Part shown: in pieces, positions 33,391 to 43,800 of the stretch | Position numbering within the stretch: the first letter of the stretch is position 1 | Layout: each line of letters opens with the position of its first letter | Assembly (NCBI GenBank): GCA_038325765.1 | Contig: JBBQJI010000010.1 | Span: forward strand, 62,001 to 126,000 | Source: Xiheibacterium sp038325765 | GTDB taxonomy: Bacteria; Myxococcota_A; Polyangia; Nannocystales; Nannocystaceae | DNA length: 64,000 nucleotides | Reading direction: 5' to 3' | Translations under genes and position numbers: made by a program | The notes under the pieces: model-generated | What the model was told of the DNA's origin: nothing | Seen by the model: the letters and a program-made list of their open reading frames with translations, nothing else | Database searches by the model: none

Positions 33391-34602
33391 TCAGCCGGCC
33401 GGCACGGTGGCGCAGCCGAACTGGATCGATACCCGCGACATCGCAGGAAACCCCTGGACCTGCGTGCACGTCTGCGGACACAGCAAGATCGTGCTCGGGT
33501 TGGCCGCGTCGTCGTAGTACCAGCCGTGGGGGACGCCGGCGCAGGCCGCCGGGTTCTCGACGTAGCCCAGATCGATGAGCGAGGCGTTCTGGGTGTCGAA
33601 GAAGTCGACGTTGACCTGGGCCGGATCGAGGGTCTGCCCTCGAGGGGTCGGGATGGTGTACTCGCACGCGAGCGACGAGCCCTGGATCAGCTGCTGTGCG
33701 ACGGCTGTGAAGATGGGACCGAACTCCTGCTCGCACAGGTTGCCGAACACGCCGCCTGTGAGCGCGGCGAGATCGATGTACTCATCGCTTTGCGCGGCGG
33801 ACAGCGGCAAGCCCGGACAGCACGTGGTCTGGGCGATGCACGCGATGATCGGATCCTCGGGCGACGCGATCGCGTGGAAGCGGTAGCCCGCGTAACTCGG
33901 ATCGAGGGCCAGGAACTGCTGGTTGAAGTCGTTGGCCGACAAATCCGAGTCGTCGTCGGTGACGACGATGATGTGCTTGCTCGCCGTCGCGCGCATCTGC
34001 GGCGCCCACGTGACATGGTGCTGGATGATCTTCTGCAGCGCGTCGTTGCTGCCCACGCCGTCGACGATGTGCAGGTAGCCCGGGGGGTTGTTGTCGTCGG
34101 GGCAGGCGCCCGAGCCGAGCGGCGTCGGCAGACAGATTCCGGCGTCGCTGCTGTTGTCGGCCGAGATGAGTACGACGTGCGCGTCGACGTTGGCCAAGAA
34201 GATCTGGCTCGAGAACTGGTTCATGTTGGACTGCACGAAGGCCGCCTCGAGGTCCATGCTGCCCGAGTTGTCGACGACGACGATGATGTCGGCGGGCTGC
34301 AGGCCGATGCTCGCCTCTTCGTCGATAGACTCGCATGCCTCGATGCCGGTGCTGGAATCTGCACTTCCGCCAGCGACGTCGAGCTTACCCATCGTGTCCG
34401 ACTCGGTGGAATCGGTCGCCTCGGTGCCATCCGTGGCGGGCGCCGTGGTCGACAGCGTGGCGCCGAGCGTGCTCGAGAACGATCCCGACCCGTCGTCGTC
34501 TTCGCGCGCGTCACCGCAGCCAGACAGCGGTGACGTCAGCGAACATGCGGCCACGAGTGCAAGTGTAGGACGGTGCAACATTCGTCGAGTACCCCAGGGC
34601 AT
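33391..34602 (-). CDS. VWA-domain lipoprotein
   Basis: About 403 residues from ATG 34602 (ATG 34581 is a shorter option). The signal peptide ends at LTSPLSGCGD (lipobox), then a Ser/Thr/Asp/Glu-rich linker typical of Nannocystis-like lipoproteins. A VWA domain begins near residue 100 with ADIIVVVDNSGSM (intact MIDAS) and continues through HIIVVTDDDSDL. The C-terminal part has many Cys (TTCCPGLPL; CTQVQGFP) and reads VNVDFFDTQNASLIDLGYV. It is probably a surface adhesion or sensing protein; no partner is obvious. Confidence 0.8.
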   Translation of the reverse strand: MPWGTRRMLHRPTLALVAACSLTSPLSGCGDAREDDDGSGSFSSTLGATLSTTAPATDGTEATDSTESDTMGKLDVAGGSADSSTGIEACESIDEEASIGLQPADIIVVVDNSGSMDLEAAFVQSNMNQFSSQIFLANVDAHVVLISADNSSDAGICLPTPLGSGACPDDNNPPGYLHIVDGVGSNDALQKIIQHHVTWAPQMRATASKHIIVVTDDDSDLSANDFNQQFLALDPSYAGYRFHAIASPEDPIIACIAQTTCCPGLPLSAAQSDEYIDLAALTGGVFGNLCEQEFGPIFTAVAQQLIQGSSLACEYTIPTPRGQTLDPAQVNVDFFDTQNASLIDLGYVENPAACAGVPHGWYYDDAANPSTILLCPQTCTQVQGFPAMSRVSIQFGCATVPAG

Positions 34603-34880
34603 GATGCCGAGGGGTTCGCGCTTCGACAACGCAATGCGCGCGTGGGCTCGGTCGCCCGCGCGTGAGCGGAGTCAAATCCGCACCCGTCCGTGACGCCGGA
34701 AATCGCGGCGTACCGCGGTGCCGCGGCGGCAACGGTCCGAATGGGGGGGGGCGCGGTCCCCGATCTCGAATCCCCCGATGTCGAACCGTGCAGACGACCC
34801 GCTCGGCGCGAATGGAAACGGGTCCTTCGCCCCCCGGGGGCGAAGGACCCGCGGGGTCGTCACGCCTTGGCTGGACCGAG
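34603..34880. other. Intergenic region with a strong hairpin only
   Basis: 278 bases between two minus-strand genes. Apart from the 16-base-pair hairpin at 34819-34851 and a run of eight G at 34743-34750 I see no gene or site. Confidence 0.6.
34819..34851 (-). terminator. Intrinsic terminator of the large membrane protein gene
   Basis: A perfect 16-base-pair inverted repeat with a single-base centre, 30 bases after the stop at 34881. On the minus strand the stem is followed by TTTCC, a weak U tract. It is the strongest stem in the window. Confidence 0.65.
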
Positions 34881-37343
34881 TCAGTGCAGCCAGCGATGCT
34901 CGTCGTCGCCGTCACCCTCGGGTTCGGGCTCGTCCGCGTTGGCCTCGGGCTTGGAGCGGTCGCGCTCGCGCAGCAGCGCGGTGAGGACGAGGCCGAGGCC
35001 CGCGGCCCACAGCACCACGAGGAACGCGATCCAGTACGGCGACGCGTCCATCCCGACGAGCAGCGGATGGGCGGCCGATTGGGTCAGCGCCACGTGCTCG
35101 ACCTCGAGCGAGTACACGCCGGCGGTCAGCGCCAGCTGCAGTACGACGATCGCCGCGCCCACGATGAGCACGCGGTGACGGCCTTCGCGGCGGCGCGAGG
35201 CGAGCAGGAGCGTCGCCACGGTGGTCTGGGCGACGAGCAGGCCCTGGGCGATGGTCGCCCACATCACCTCGGACTTCTCGTGGCCGACGCCCGAGCTGTC
35301 GAGGACCATGGTGTAGGCGCCGGCCAGCGCGAGGCCGGTGAGGATGATGAAAGCCTGGAAGCGCAGGAATGCGCGCCGGACCTCGCCGCAGCTGGCGACC
35401 GCGGCGGCACGTGCCGGGCGAACCAGGCTCGACACCAGCAACCAACCGAGCACCGGCATCAGGAAGCCGGTGGCGACGAACGTGACGAGGTTGACCTGGT
35501 CGTAGGTCTGCACGTGGACCTGCGCGCTCAGGTCGAGCAAAGCGATGGCGCTGCAGCCGACGCTGACGAGCCCGAGCAGGGCGCCCTCGAAGGGACGGAA
35601 CAGCGGTGCCCATGGTTGCTCGGCGCGACGACGCCACGACAGCAGACACATGACGCCGAGCAGGCCCTGGGCCACCACCGAGTACGCGAGGATCTGCGGC
35701 GCGATCGAGGTGCCACCGGCATCGACCAGCATGCGGGCGTAGGGCAGGCCCGAGGCCGCGACCGCGCTCGCGAGCGCGGCGGGCAGGGGCCCGAGCAGCA
35801 GGCCGGTAGCCGCCATGTCGCCGACGACCATCGTGGCGCCGACGAGGCCGGGCACCAGCACCCCGAGTCCAAGCAAGCCGCCGACGACCATGGCGTTGAC
35901 GCGCTGACCGAGGGCGTCGCCGAGGCCGATCGCCGTCAGGTGCGTGACCGCCGAGAGCACCAGCACGAGCCCCGCGAGCGAGAGCGCGGTGCCCAGGCCC
36001 GCGCTGGCCGCGAGCAACCCGGTGCTGACGACCACGAGCGCGCCGCCGGCGATGAGGGCGAACACGTTGGGACCGATCGTCATGGCCATCGCGAGATCTC
36101 CCGCGGACAGGCCGGTCATGCGCAGCACCGGCAAGGTGCCGGCCTCGCGTTCGCGGGCCGTGGTGGTCGCGGTGACGGTTGGGCCGACGACCACGAGCAG
36201 CACGGTGCCCAGGAGCATCAGGATCGTCGCGAACAGACGGGCTTGCACGTCGGTGGCCACCGGCGAGCGGTAGCGGACGCTCGGGGTGGTGATCGCGAAG
36301 CGCTGCACCCGGTCGTGGCCCCAGCCGTCGTGCCACTGCGCCGAGAGCGGGTTGGTCACGAGAACCGCGAGGTCCGCGGGGTGCGCCATCGCGATCGTCG
36401 CCAGATCGGTGCCGACGTCGCGGACACCGGAGGTGCGGGCGACCGCGACGAGGTTGCTCTCCATCGGCTCGCCGGCCTCGCCGGCGAGCACGTCGTGGGC
36501 CGAACCGACAGCCAGCCAGCCCGCGATCGACATCTTGTCGGCGTAGTCGGAGGGGACGTCGCGGGTGGGCACCAGATCGGCGACGAGCTCGACGCGGCTG
36601 CTCGTGCTGGCGTCACGCTCGGTGTCGCCGCGCTCGCGGCTGCGCAGGCCGGCGATGCGCTCGGACAGCGTCGCCAAGGTCTCGCGCTCGACGTTGACCT
36701 GCTCGTACACGAGTCGCTTCTGATCGGTGCGCATCGTGGGGTTGCGATCGCGGGTCAGATCGCAGCCGCCGGTCCAGCCGATGCCGTCGAAGCCGATGTC
36801 ATGGCAGTCGGCAGGGATGCCGGGCATCGCGACGTCGAGCGCCCAGAGCAACCGCTCGCGGCGGTCCTCGACGGGGGTGAGCGGCGCGGGGCTGAGCTCG
36901 ACGGCGGCCGAGGCCAGGGCCTGACGCAGCGCGACGGTGTCGCCCTCCAGCGCGCCGTTGCGGGGGTTCACCGACGCCGCGTCGGTGATCGCGATCGCGT
37001 GATCGAGTTGCCCGTTGGCGTGCTCGATGCGGCGGTCGAGCTCGTCGAGGACCGCCAGTCGCAGGCGACGCTCGTGGGCGTGCTTGGCGTCGACGCGGGT
37101 CTGCTCGCGATCGTCGTACGTGCACGTCGGGCCGCTGGGACCATCGCAGACCGCCCAAGCATCCTCGATGCCGATCGACACGCGGAGCATGTGGGCCTCG
37201 CGGCTGTCGATCCTGGTGAGGGCCGAGACGCCCAGCCACGCCAGCGCCGACAGGACGAACACCGTGACGACGGCCGAGACGAGCCGGGCCCGGAGCTCAC
37301 GGCGGAGAAACGGGCGAAGACGGAGGTACAGGGGTTGGCGCAT
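34881..37343 (-). CDS. Large membrane protein, ABC-2-permease-like
   Basis: An 820-residue protein from ATG 37343 with a good Shine-Dalgarno (AAGGAG, 6-base spacing). One helix near the N-terminus (LVSAVVTVFVLSALAWLGV) precedes an extracytoplasmic domain of about 300 residues with paired Cys (DGPSGPTCTYDD; GWTGGCDLTRD). About 11 more helices follow from residue 360. The cytoplasmic loop TTTAREREAGTLPVLRMTGLS matches the coupling segment of ABC-2-type permeases. No ATP-binding subunit is encoded nearby, so the transporter role is inference. The C-terminal tail is Glu/Asp-rich. Confidence 0.7.
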   Translation of the reverse strand: MRQPLYLRLRPFLRRELRARLVSAVVTVFVLSALAWLGVSALTRIDSREAHMLRVSIGIEDAWAVCDGPSGPTCTYDDREQTRVDAKHAHERRLRLAVLDELDRRIEHANGQLDHAIAITDAASVNPRNGALEGDTVALRQALASAAVELSPAPLTPVEDRRERLLWALDVAMPGIPADCHDIGFDGIGWTGGCDLTRDRNPTMRTDQKRLVYEQVNVERETLATLSERIAGLRSRERGDTERDASTSSRVELVADLVPTRDVPSDYADKMSIAGWLAVGSAHDVLAGEAGEPMESNLVAVARTSGVRDVGTDLATIAMAHPADLAVLVTNPLSAQWHDGWGHDRVQRFAITTPSVRYRSPVATDVQARLFATILMLLGTVLLVVVGPTVTATTTAREREAGTLPVLRMTGLSAGDLAMAMTIGPNVFALIAGGALVVVSTGLLAASAGLGTALSLAGLVLVLSAVTHLTAIGLGDALGQRVNAMVVGGLLGLGVLVPGLVGATMVVGDMAATGLLLGPLPAALASAVAASGLPYARMLVDAGGTSIAPQILAYSVVAQGLLGVMCLLSWRRRAEQPWAPLFRPFEGALLGLVSVGCSAIALLDLSAQVHVQTYDQVNLVTFVATGFLMPVLGWLLVSSLVRPARAAAVASCGEVRRAFLRFQAFIILTGLALAGAYTMVLDSSGVGHEKSEVMWATIAQGLLVAQTTVATLLLASRRREGRHRVLIVGAAIVVLQLALTAGVYSLEVEHVALTQSAAHPLLVGMDASPYWIAFLVVLWAAGLGLVLTALLRERDRSKPEANADEPEPEGDGDDEHRWLH

Positions 37344-37587
37344 GTGTCGCTCCTTCGCTTCCGCAGTGGGCCGGCCGTCGACCGTCGGTCAGGGCCGAGG
37401 ACGAGGGACAGCGAGATTCCCTCAGTGTTCCATAGAACGACGCGTGTCGCCGCCCCATTCGGACCCGCCGTCGAACGCACGAGTGTCGCCATGGATTTCA
37501 CCCGCGTGTTCGAGCGGCGGGCGACGAGGTGCGCGCGCGGAGAAAGGACGTCCGGCGTCGCCGCTGGTCGTCGGCACCGCCGCGCCG

Positions 37588-37593
37588 TACGAT
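37588..37593 (+). promoter_or_regulatory. -10 box before the phosphohexomutase gene
   Basis: TACGAT ends 11 bases before the ATG at 37605; no Shine-Dalgarno and no clear -35. The remaining intergenic DNA (37344-37587) shows no other feature. Confidence 0.3.
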
Positions 37594-37604
37594 GCCCCCC
37601 GCGC

Positions 37605-39440
37605 ATGCCGGCCGAATCCCCAACGATTGTAGAGCTCGAATCCCTCGCAACGGCGGTGTTGGCCGCGATGGCCCCGACGGCGACCCCGCCGTGGGCCGAC
37701 GCCCTGCGTCAGTGGTGCAGCGATCCTAGGTACGCCGACGAGCGGCCGGCGCTCGCATCGCTGCTCGAGTCCGTCCGCGCCGGCGATCCGGCGGCCCGGG
37801 CCGAGCTCGACGACGCGTTCGCCGGACCGCTGCCGATCGGCACCGGTGGACGTCGGGGGGCTTGCGGTCCTGGGCCCAACCGCATGAACGCGTCGCTGGT
37901 ACGGGAGACCGCCCAGGCCGTGGCCGAGCTGGTCCTGGCCGAGGGCGCAAAGCGCAAGGTTGCGATCGCCTACGATACGCGGACCCACAGCCGCGCCTTC
38001 GCCCAGGTCGTCGCCGAGCAGCTCGCCGCGTGGGAGCTAGAGGTGCTCCTGCTCGGCGAGGCCCGTCCGACCCCGCAGTTATCCTTCTTGGTGCGGGCCC
38101 ATGGCTGCGGCGCGGGCGTGGTGATCTCCGCGAGTCACAACCCCGCGGGTGACAACGGGATCAAGATCTACGGCTCGGACGGGGCCCAGGTGCTGGGCGC
38201 GCGCGATCGAGCGTTGATGCTCGCGATCGAACGGGCGATGACGGCGCCGCTGCGCACGTTCGCGCCGGGCGACGGTGCGCGCATCACCCTCGCAACCGGG
38301 GACGATCTCGACCGCCTCGACGCCGCCTATCACGACGAGGTGACCGCTCAGTGCGTGCTCGCCCCAGACGCCGGCGCCGGGCTGCGGGTGGTGTTCACGC
38401 CGCTGCACGGGGTCGGCCACACCTCGGTGGCGCCGGTGCTGCGCAGCCGCGGCGTCGAGGTCGCGATCGTCGAGGCCCAGCTCCCCGACGGGGGTCGCTT
38501 CGGCACGGTGGCCAGCCCGAATCCGGAGGCGGCCGAGGCGCTCGCACTGGCGGTCGCCCAGGCCGAGGCCGAGGGCGCCGACCTCGTGCTCGCGACCGAC
38601 CCCGATGCCGATCGCATCGGCGCGGTCGCCCCCGACGAGGACGGCCGGTTCGTCTTCATCGACGGCAACCGCACCGGCGTCCTCCTGCTGGATCACGTGC
38701 TGCGCCACGCGCCCCGGTGCGCCGACGACTGGGTGCTCACCACGTTGCTCACCTCGCCACTGGTCGGCACCCTCGCGAGGGCAGCGGGCGTCGACGTCAT
38801 CGACGACCTCCTCGTCGGCTTCAAGCACCACGCCGGCATGATGGAAGAGTTCCCCGGGCGCCGGCTCCTGTTCGCCTGCGAGGAGTCCCACGGCTACTCC
38901 CGCGGCAACGGGGTCCACGACAAGGACGGTGCGATCGCCAGCGTGCTCCTCGCCGAGGCGGCAGCGTGGGCGCGCACGCAGGCCCGCGGGCTCCACGGCC
39001 AGCTCGCGCACATCTTCGCGACCCACGGCTACCACCGCGAGCGCACCGCCAATCTCTATGCGTACGGCGCCGCGGGACGCGAGGCCATCGCCCTGCTCCT
39101 CGAGCGCTGGCGTCGGGATCCGCCCGATCGCTTCGGCGACCTCGCGGTGGTCGGGGTCGAAGATCGCAGCAAGCCCCGCGCGACCGGCAGCCGCACGCGG
39201 GATCTGCCGGGCAACGTGCTGGTGTTCGAACTCCACGGCGCCGGCACCACCGCGTGTCGTCTGGTGGTGCGCCCGAGCGGCACCGAACCCAAGGCCAAGC
39301 TGTACGCGCTCGGCCGCGGGGCCCCAGCACCGGTGGGATCGGAGCAGCGCAAGGTCGCCGCCGAGGTCGACGCGATGGTCGATCGGGTGCTCGCCGACGC
39401 CCAGCAGCGCGCCCTCGCGATCATGCGCGGGAGCGGCTGA
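37605..39440 (+). CDS. Phosphoglucomutase / phosphomannomutase
   Basis: A 611-residue alpha-D-phosphohexomutase that interconverts hexose 1- and 6-phosphates. The active Ser177 lies in VISASHNPAGDNGIKIYG; the metal site is DPDADR at 332-337; the sugar loop is FACEESHGYSRGNGV; the phosphate loop is VRPSGTEPKAKLY. The first 90 residues are an extra helical extension (ADALRQWCSDPRYADERPAL) as in the PgcA-like long form. Substrate choice (glucose, mannose or pentose phosphates) is not fixed. It would feed glycogen or envelope sugar synthesis. The next gene starts 4 bases after its stop. Confidence 0.9.
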   Translation: MPAESPTIVELESLATAVLAAMAPTATPPWADALRQWCSDPRYADERPALASLLESVRAGDPAARAELDDAFAGPLPIGTGGRRGACGPGPNRMNASLVRETAQAVAELVLAEGAKRKVAIAYDTRTHSRAFAQVVAEQLAAWELEVLLLGEARPTPQLSFLVRAHGCGAGVVISASHNPAGDNGIKIYGSDGAQVLGARDRALMLAIERAMTAPLRTFAPGDGARITLATGDDLDRLDAAYHDEVTAQCVLAPDAGAGLRVVFTPLHGVGHTSVAPVLRSRGVEVAIVEAQLPDGGRFGTVASPNPEAAEALALAVAQAEAEGADLVLATDPDADRIGAVAPDEDGRFVFIDGNRTGVLLLDHVLRHAPRCADDWVLTTLLTSPLVGTLARAAGVDVIDDLLVGFKHHAGMMEEFPGRRLLFACEESHGYSRGNGVHDKDGAIASVLLAEAAAWARTQARGLHGQLAHIFATHGYHRERTANLYAYGAAGREAIALLLERWRRDPPDRFGDLAVVGVEDRSKPRATGSRTRDLPGNVLVFELHGAGTTACRLVVRPSGTEPKAKLYALGRGAPAPVGSEQRKVAAEVDAMVDRVLADAQQRALAIMRGSG

Positions 39441-39443
39441 GCG

Positions 39444-40829
39444 GTGGCGATGCGGCGGGCGTGGTGGCTCGCGGCCGTGGTTGCCCTCGCCGTCGCGGGC
39501 TGGTTCGTGTGGCGCACCGCGGCGCCGACGGGAACCGGTCGCACGACGGGAATCGAGGGCGGAGCGGACGACGCTGCTGCCACGGATCGGGGCGTCGACG
39601 GCGTGGGGCCGCGCCTGCAGGACTCCGCGGCCCGCCGCGTCCGCGCCCACCTCGTCGACGAATTCGGCGAGCCCCTGGCCGGCGGTCGGGTCTCGCTGCG
39701 CTGCCTCGTCGACGACGAGGTCACCGCGATTCCCGGCGGCGCATGGGCGCTCGACGAGTCGGGCAGCTTCGAGGCCCCGGGCTGCCTGGGACTGGTGTGC
39801 GTGGAGCTGCACCACCCCTTTGCTGTGCAGTCCGAGCCGTGGGTGCTCACCTCCGGGGAGCCGGCGGTGCTGCGGTCGACCGGGCTGCCGCGGCTGCATG
39901 GCACGGTCGTCGACGGACGCGGTGCGCCGATCGTGGCGGCGCGGATCACCGTCCGCCCCAGGCCCGACGACGACCCGATGGGCATCGTGCCGACGATTGG
40001 GACCACCACCACCACGGACGTCGACGGCGCGTTCTCCTTCGCGTTGGTGCGCCGCGCCCCCTGCGATCCGTGCACCGAGGCCGACCGCGGCTGCGACGCG
40101 CCACCGTTGGCGCTGCACCACACGGTCGTCGTGGGAGTCCACGCCCCGCTGTTCGCCCCCGTGCGCGTCGAGGTCGAGGTCGATCCCGAGGACGGCGATC
40201 TCGAGCTGCCGGTGATCCGACTGTCGCCTCCGGCCGACGTGCTGAGCGGGACGCTGCTCGATGCCGCGGGTGACCCGTATCCCCGCGCAACGGTGATCGC
40301 CCGCGCGTCGGACGACCCGACCGAGCAGCACCAGACCGCGGTCGCGGGCGACACCTTTGCCTTCGAGTCGCTCGGCGCGGGTCCCTATGACCTGCGGGCG
40401 CTGCAGGACGGCGTCGAGCTCGCGACGTCCGAGCGCGTGCGCCCTGGCGACGACGTCGCGCTGCTCGGCCGCACGATCGCGCGCGGTCCCGACATCGTGC
40501 TCGAGGTCACCGACGACGGTGAGCTGCGCGCCGGGGTCGACGTCGACGGCGGGCCGTTTCGCGGTGCGCGCACCGATCTGCGCGGCGAGGTCGTGCAGGG
40601 CGCCGCGATGCCCGGCGACTACGTGCTGTCACTCCGGCCACCGGGCGGCAGCCTGGTGCGCCGCTCGATCACGATTCCGGCGCCGACCGACGCGGCGGGG
40701 TCCCCGGCCCACGGCCGGCCGGCCGGCCCCATCAACACGTCACCGGGGGCCTCGGCTGGGACCCCACCGGGCGCGCCGCTGCGGCTGCGCGTCGAGTTGG
40801 ACGAATCCGCTGGCCACTTGCATCCCTGA
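39444..40829 (+). CDS. Membrane-anchored protein with carboxypeptidase-regulatory-like repeats
   Basis: A 461-residue protein from GTG 39444 (ATG 39450 possible). One N-terminal helix (AWWLAAVVALAVAGWFVW) acts as signal anchor. The exported part has three or four Ig-like modules of the CarboxypepD_reg type, each opening with V-x-x-x-G-x-P: VRAHLVDEFGEPLAGGRVSL, LHGTVVDGRGAPIVAARITV, LSGTLLDAAGDPYPRATVIA. Such modules are structural and occur on surface proteins. The tail is Pro/Gly/Ala-rich. It lies between the mutase and kinase genes. Confidence 0.72.
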   Translation: MAMRRAWWLAAVVALAVAGWFVWRTAAPTGTGRTTGIEGGADDAAATDRGVDGVGPRLQDSAARRVRAHLVDEFGEPLAGGRVSLRCLVDDEVTAIPGGAWALDESGSFEAPGCLGLVCVELHHPFAVQSEPWVLTSGEPAVLRSTGLPRLHGTVVDGRGAPIVAARITVRPRPDDDPMGIVPTIGTTTTTDVDGAFSFALVRRAPCDPCTEADRGCDAPPLALHHTVVVGVHAPLFAPVRVEVEVDPEDGDLELPVIRLSPPADVLSGTLLDAAGDPYPRATVIARASDDPTEQHQTAVAGDTFAFESLGAGPYDLRALQDGVELATSERVRPGDDVALLGRTIARGPDIVLEVTDDGELRAGVDVDGGPFRGARTDLRGEVVQGAAMPGDYVLSLRPPGGSLVRRSITIPAPTDAAGSPAHGRPAGPINTSPGASAGTPPGAPLRLRVELDESAGHLHP

Positions 40830-40835
40830 TATAGT
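40827..40835 (+). promoter_or_regulatory. Extended -10 box of the kinase gene
   Basis: TGA-TATAGT, a good match to the extended -10 consensus, overlaps the previous stop codon and ends 8 bases before GTG 40844. No -35 is needed for such promoters; none is seen. Confidence 0.4.
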
Positions 40836-40843
40836 GCGCTGCA

Positions 40844-43800
40844 GTGAGGGTCCCGGGCCAGATGCGCGCGGGGGCAAGTACGCCGCAGAGCAGTTTCCCC
40901 CAGCTGTTCGGCAAGTACGTGCTCGTGCGGACCATGGCGCGCGGCGGCATGGGCGAGCTCTTCCTCGCGGCCGCCGGCGAGCGCGGCTTCGAGAAGCCGT
41001 GCGTGGTGAAGAAGGTCCTGCACAACCTCGACGACGCCGGCGTGCACCGCCGCTTCCTCGACGAGGCCACGGTCGTCGTCCGCCTCAACCACGCCAACCT
41101 GGTCCAGGTCTTCGACGCGGGCCGCGTCAACGAGGACTACTACCTCGCGATGGAGCTGGTCGAGGGCAAGGATCTACGGGCGGTGTGGAACCGCTGCGCC
41201 CAGCTCCACCGGCGCATCCCCGTCGACGTGGCGATGTTCGTGCTGCGCGAGGTGTTGCGCGGGCTCGACTACGTGCACGACGCGATGGCTTTGGACCTGG
41301 TCCACCGCGACATCTCGCCGCCGAACCTGCTCGTCGGTTACCGCGGCGAGATCAAGCTGACGGACTTCGGTCTGGCCAAGAGCGCGATCAAGCGCGAGAT
41401 GACGAGTCCCGGTGTGGTCTTCGGGCGCTACAGCTATCTGTCGCCGGAGCAGGCCAAGGGGCTGCCCGCGGACAGGCGCACCGACATCTACGCCTGCGGC
41501 ATCGTGCTGTGGGAGCTGCTGACCGGCCGCCAGTTGTTCCCGTCGAACAACCGCACCCACCAAGAGGCCCTCGCCGCGGTGCGCAACCCGATCGTGCGTG
41601 CGCCGTCCGAGGTGGTCCCGGGGATCCCGGCGGGCCTCGACGAGGTGCTGCTGCAGGCGCTCGTCGCCGACCCGGCCGAGCGCTACCAGAATGCCGGCGA
41701 GTTCCGGGCAGCGCTCTCCGAAATCCTCGCCCGCGACTTCCCGACCTGCGATGTGGACCGCATCAGCGAGTTCATGCACGACATCTTCGCCCGCGAGTGC
41801 AAGGTCGAGGCCCGCGAATACGCCCAGCTCGCGCAGCAGGACTTCAGCGATCTGCGGGCCCAGGCCCACGAGAGCGAGGCCATCAGCATCAGCGACGTCA
41901 TCGCGCTCGAGGGCGGCGGGCCCCTCGATCGCGCGCGCAAGGGGTCGTCGACGATCACGCTGGGCGAGTCCGACATCGTCGAGCTCGATGGCCCCGGCGC
42001 GCGGCCGTTCACCCAGCCCAACCCGCGATCGCTGCGCGAGTCGGCGCAGAGTTGGGTCGGCCTGGTCGTGGCGCAGCGCTACCGCGTCGAGGCGCTGATC
42101 GGGATCGGTGGCATGGGGGCGGTGTTCCGCGTCACCCACCTCGCGCTGGGCAAGCCGTTCGCGCTCAAGGTGCTGCACGACCACTACACGCGCGACGCCG
42201 ACATCATCACCCGCTTCATGCGCGAGGCCCGGGCGGCGACCCAGACCGGGCACCCCAACATCATCGACGTCCTCGACATCGGCACCACCGACGGCGGCGA
42301 CGTGTTCTTCGTGATGGAGCTGCTCGAGGGCCACCACCTCGGCACCACGGTGCGTGAGCAGGGGCCGATGGCGATCCGCCGCGCCGTGCACATCGCCCGT
42401 CAGATCTGTCGAGCGCTGTCGGCGGCCCACGAGGTCGGCATCATCCACCGCGATCTCAAGTCGGAGAACGTGATCCTCACCGCGCGCGGCAAGGACCCCG
42501 ACTTCGTCAAGGTGCTCGACTTCGGCATCTGCAAGCACGTCAACGCCGACGCCTCGCAGACCTCGCCGGGCCTGGTGATGGGCTCGCCCGACTACATGGC
42601 ACCCGAGCAGGGCGCGGGCCTCGAGGCGACGGTGGCGTCCGACGTCTATGCGGTGGGCTGCATCCTCTTCGAGATGCTGACCGGTCGGCTGCCCTTCGAG
42701 GGCCGCAACGCGATCGATGTCCTCATGCAAAAGGGCGCGCGCGATGCGGTGCGGGCCACGACCTACCGGGCCGAGGTGCCCGAGGCCCTCGCCGACGTGA
42801 TCGCGCGCTGTCTGTCGCGCGCGACCTCGCTGCGGCCGCCCACGATGCGCGCGCTCGAGTACGATCTCACGCGGGCCGTCGATGGTCGGGCCAGCGCGGT
42901 CGCCAACGTGCTCGGGTTGCAGGTCGCGGGCGACAGCCTCGAAGGCGGGCGTGATGATCCGTCGCCGGCAGCGTCGGCGAGCTTCCACCGCGCGGCGATC
43001 GCCGCCATCGACGCGCGCCCGCCCGGCTATGTGCAACCCGAGCGCACCGTGATCGGCCCGGCGCCGAAGGATCCCGGGCTCGCCGTCGTCAAGGCCGCGG
43101 ACGACGCTGGGGTGCCGGGATCGCCGATGGTGGCCGCCGGTAAGGCGATGCTGTTCGTGACGCTCGGTGGCCTGCTCGCCGGTGCGGCCGTGCTCGCGTT
43201 CAAGCCGGCTCTGTTCGACGTCGCGGACCAGGGGGTGGCGGTCGATCGCAGAGCGACGGAGCGCCCCGCCGCGGCGGCCGCTCGCACCGGCACTCCGACG
43301 CCGCGTCCCGACGCGGCGCAGATCGCCGACCCGGCCGCGTCACCCCCGCTGTCGCCCACCGCGGGACCGGTGGATGCGGCCGCGCCGACGGCGGGCCCCA
43401 CCGCGGCCGGCCCCACCGCGGCGGGCCCGACCGCAAAGACGACGTTGGGGGCGGTGCCCTCGATCGCCGAGTGGGTGGTCGTCGCCGAGGCGGCCGTGCA
43501 GGCCAAGCACTGGCGCGAGCCGGCCGCGGGCAGTCTCGCGGTGGCGCTGACCAACCTCGCGATCGCCGAGCCGGGCAACGCGGCGATCGGCAAGCTGCGG
43601 TTGGCCGCCGCCAACGCGATCCTACCGATCGCCCAAGAGGACCTCGCGGAGCGGCGATGGGCGGCCGCCGCCGAGGGCTTCCGCGATCTCGTCACCGTCT
43701 GGCCCGACCAATCCGAGGCCCGCGCTGGCCTCGCCGAGGCGCTGTTCGCCCAGGCGCGCGTGCTCAAGCGACTGCGCGATCACCAAGGGGTACTCAGCAC

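Noticed and set aside
34662..37604. Plus-strand open frame of nearly 1000 codons before the phosphohexomutase
   Set aside because: It is antisense to the large membrane protein, which has clear helices and a good Shine-Dalgarno; the composition of the plus frame is that of a shadow.
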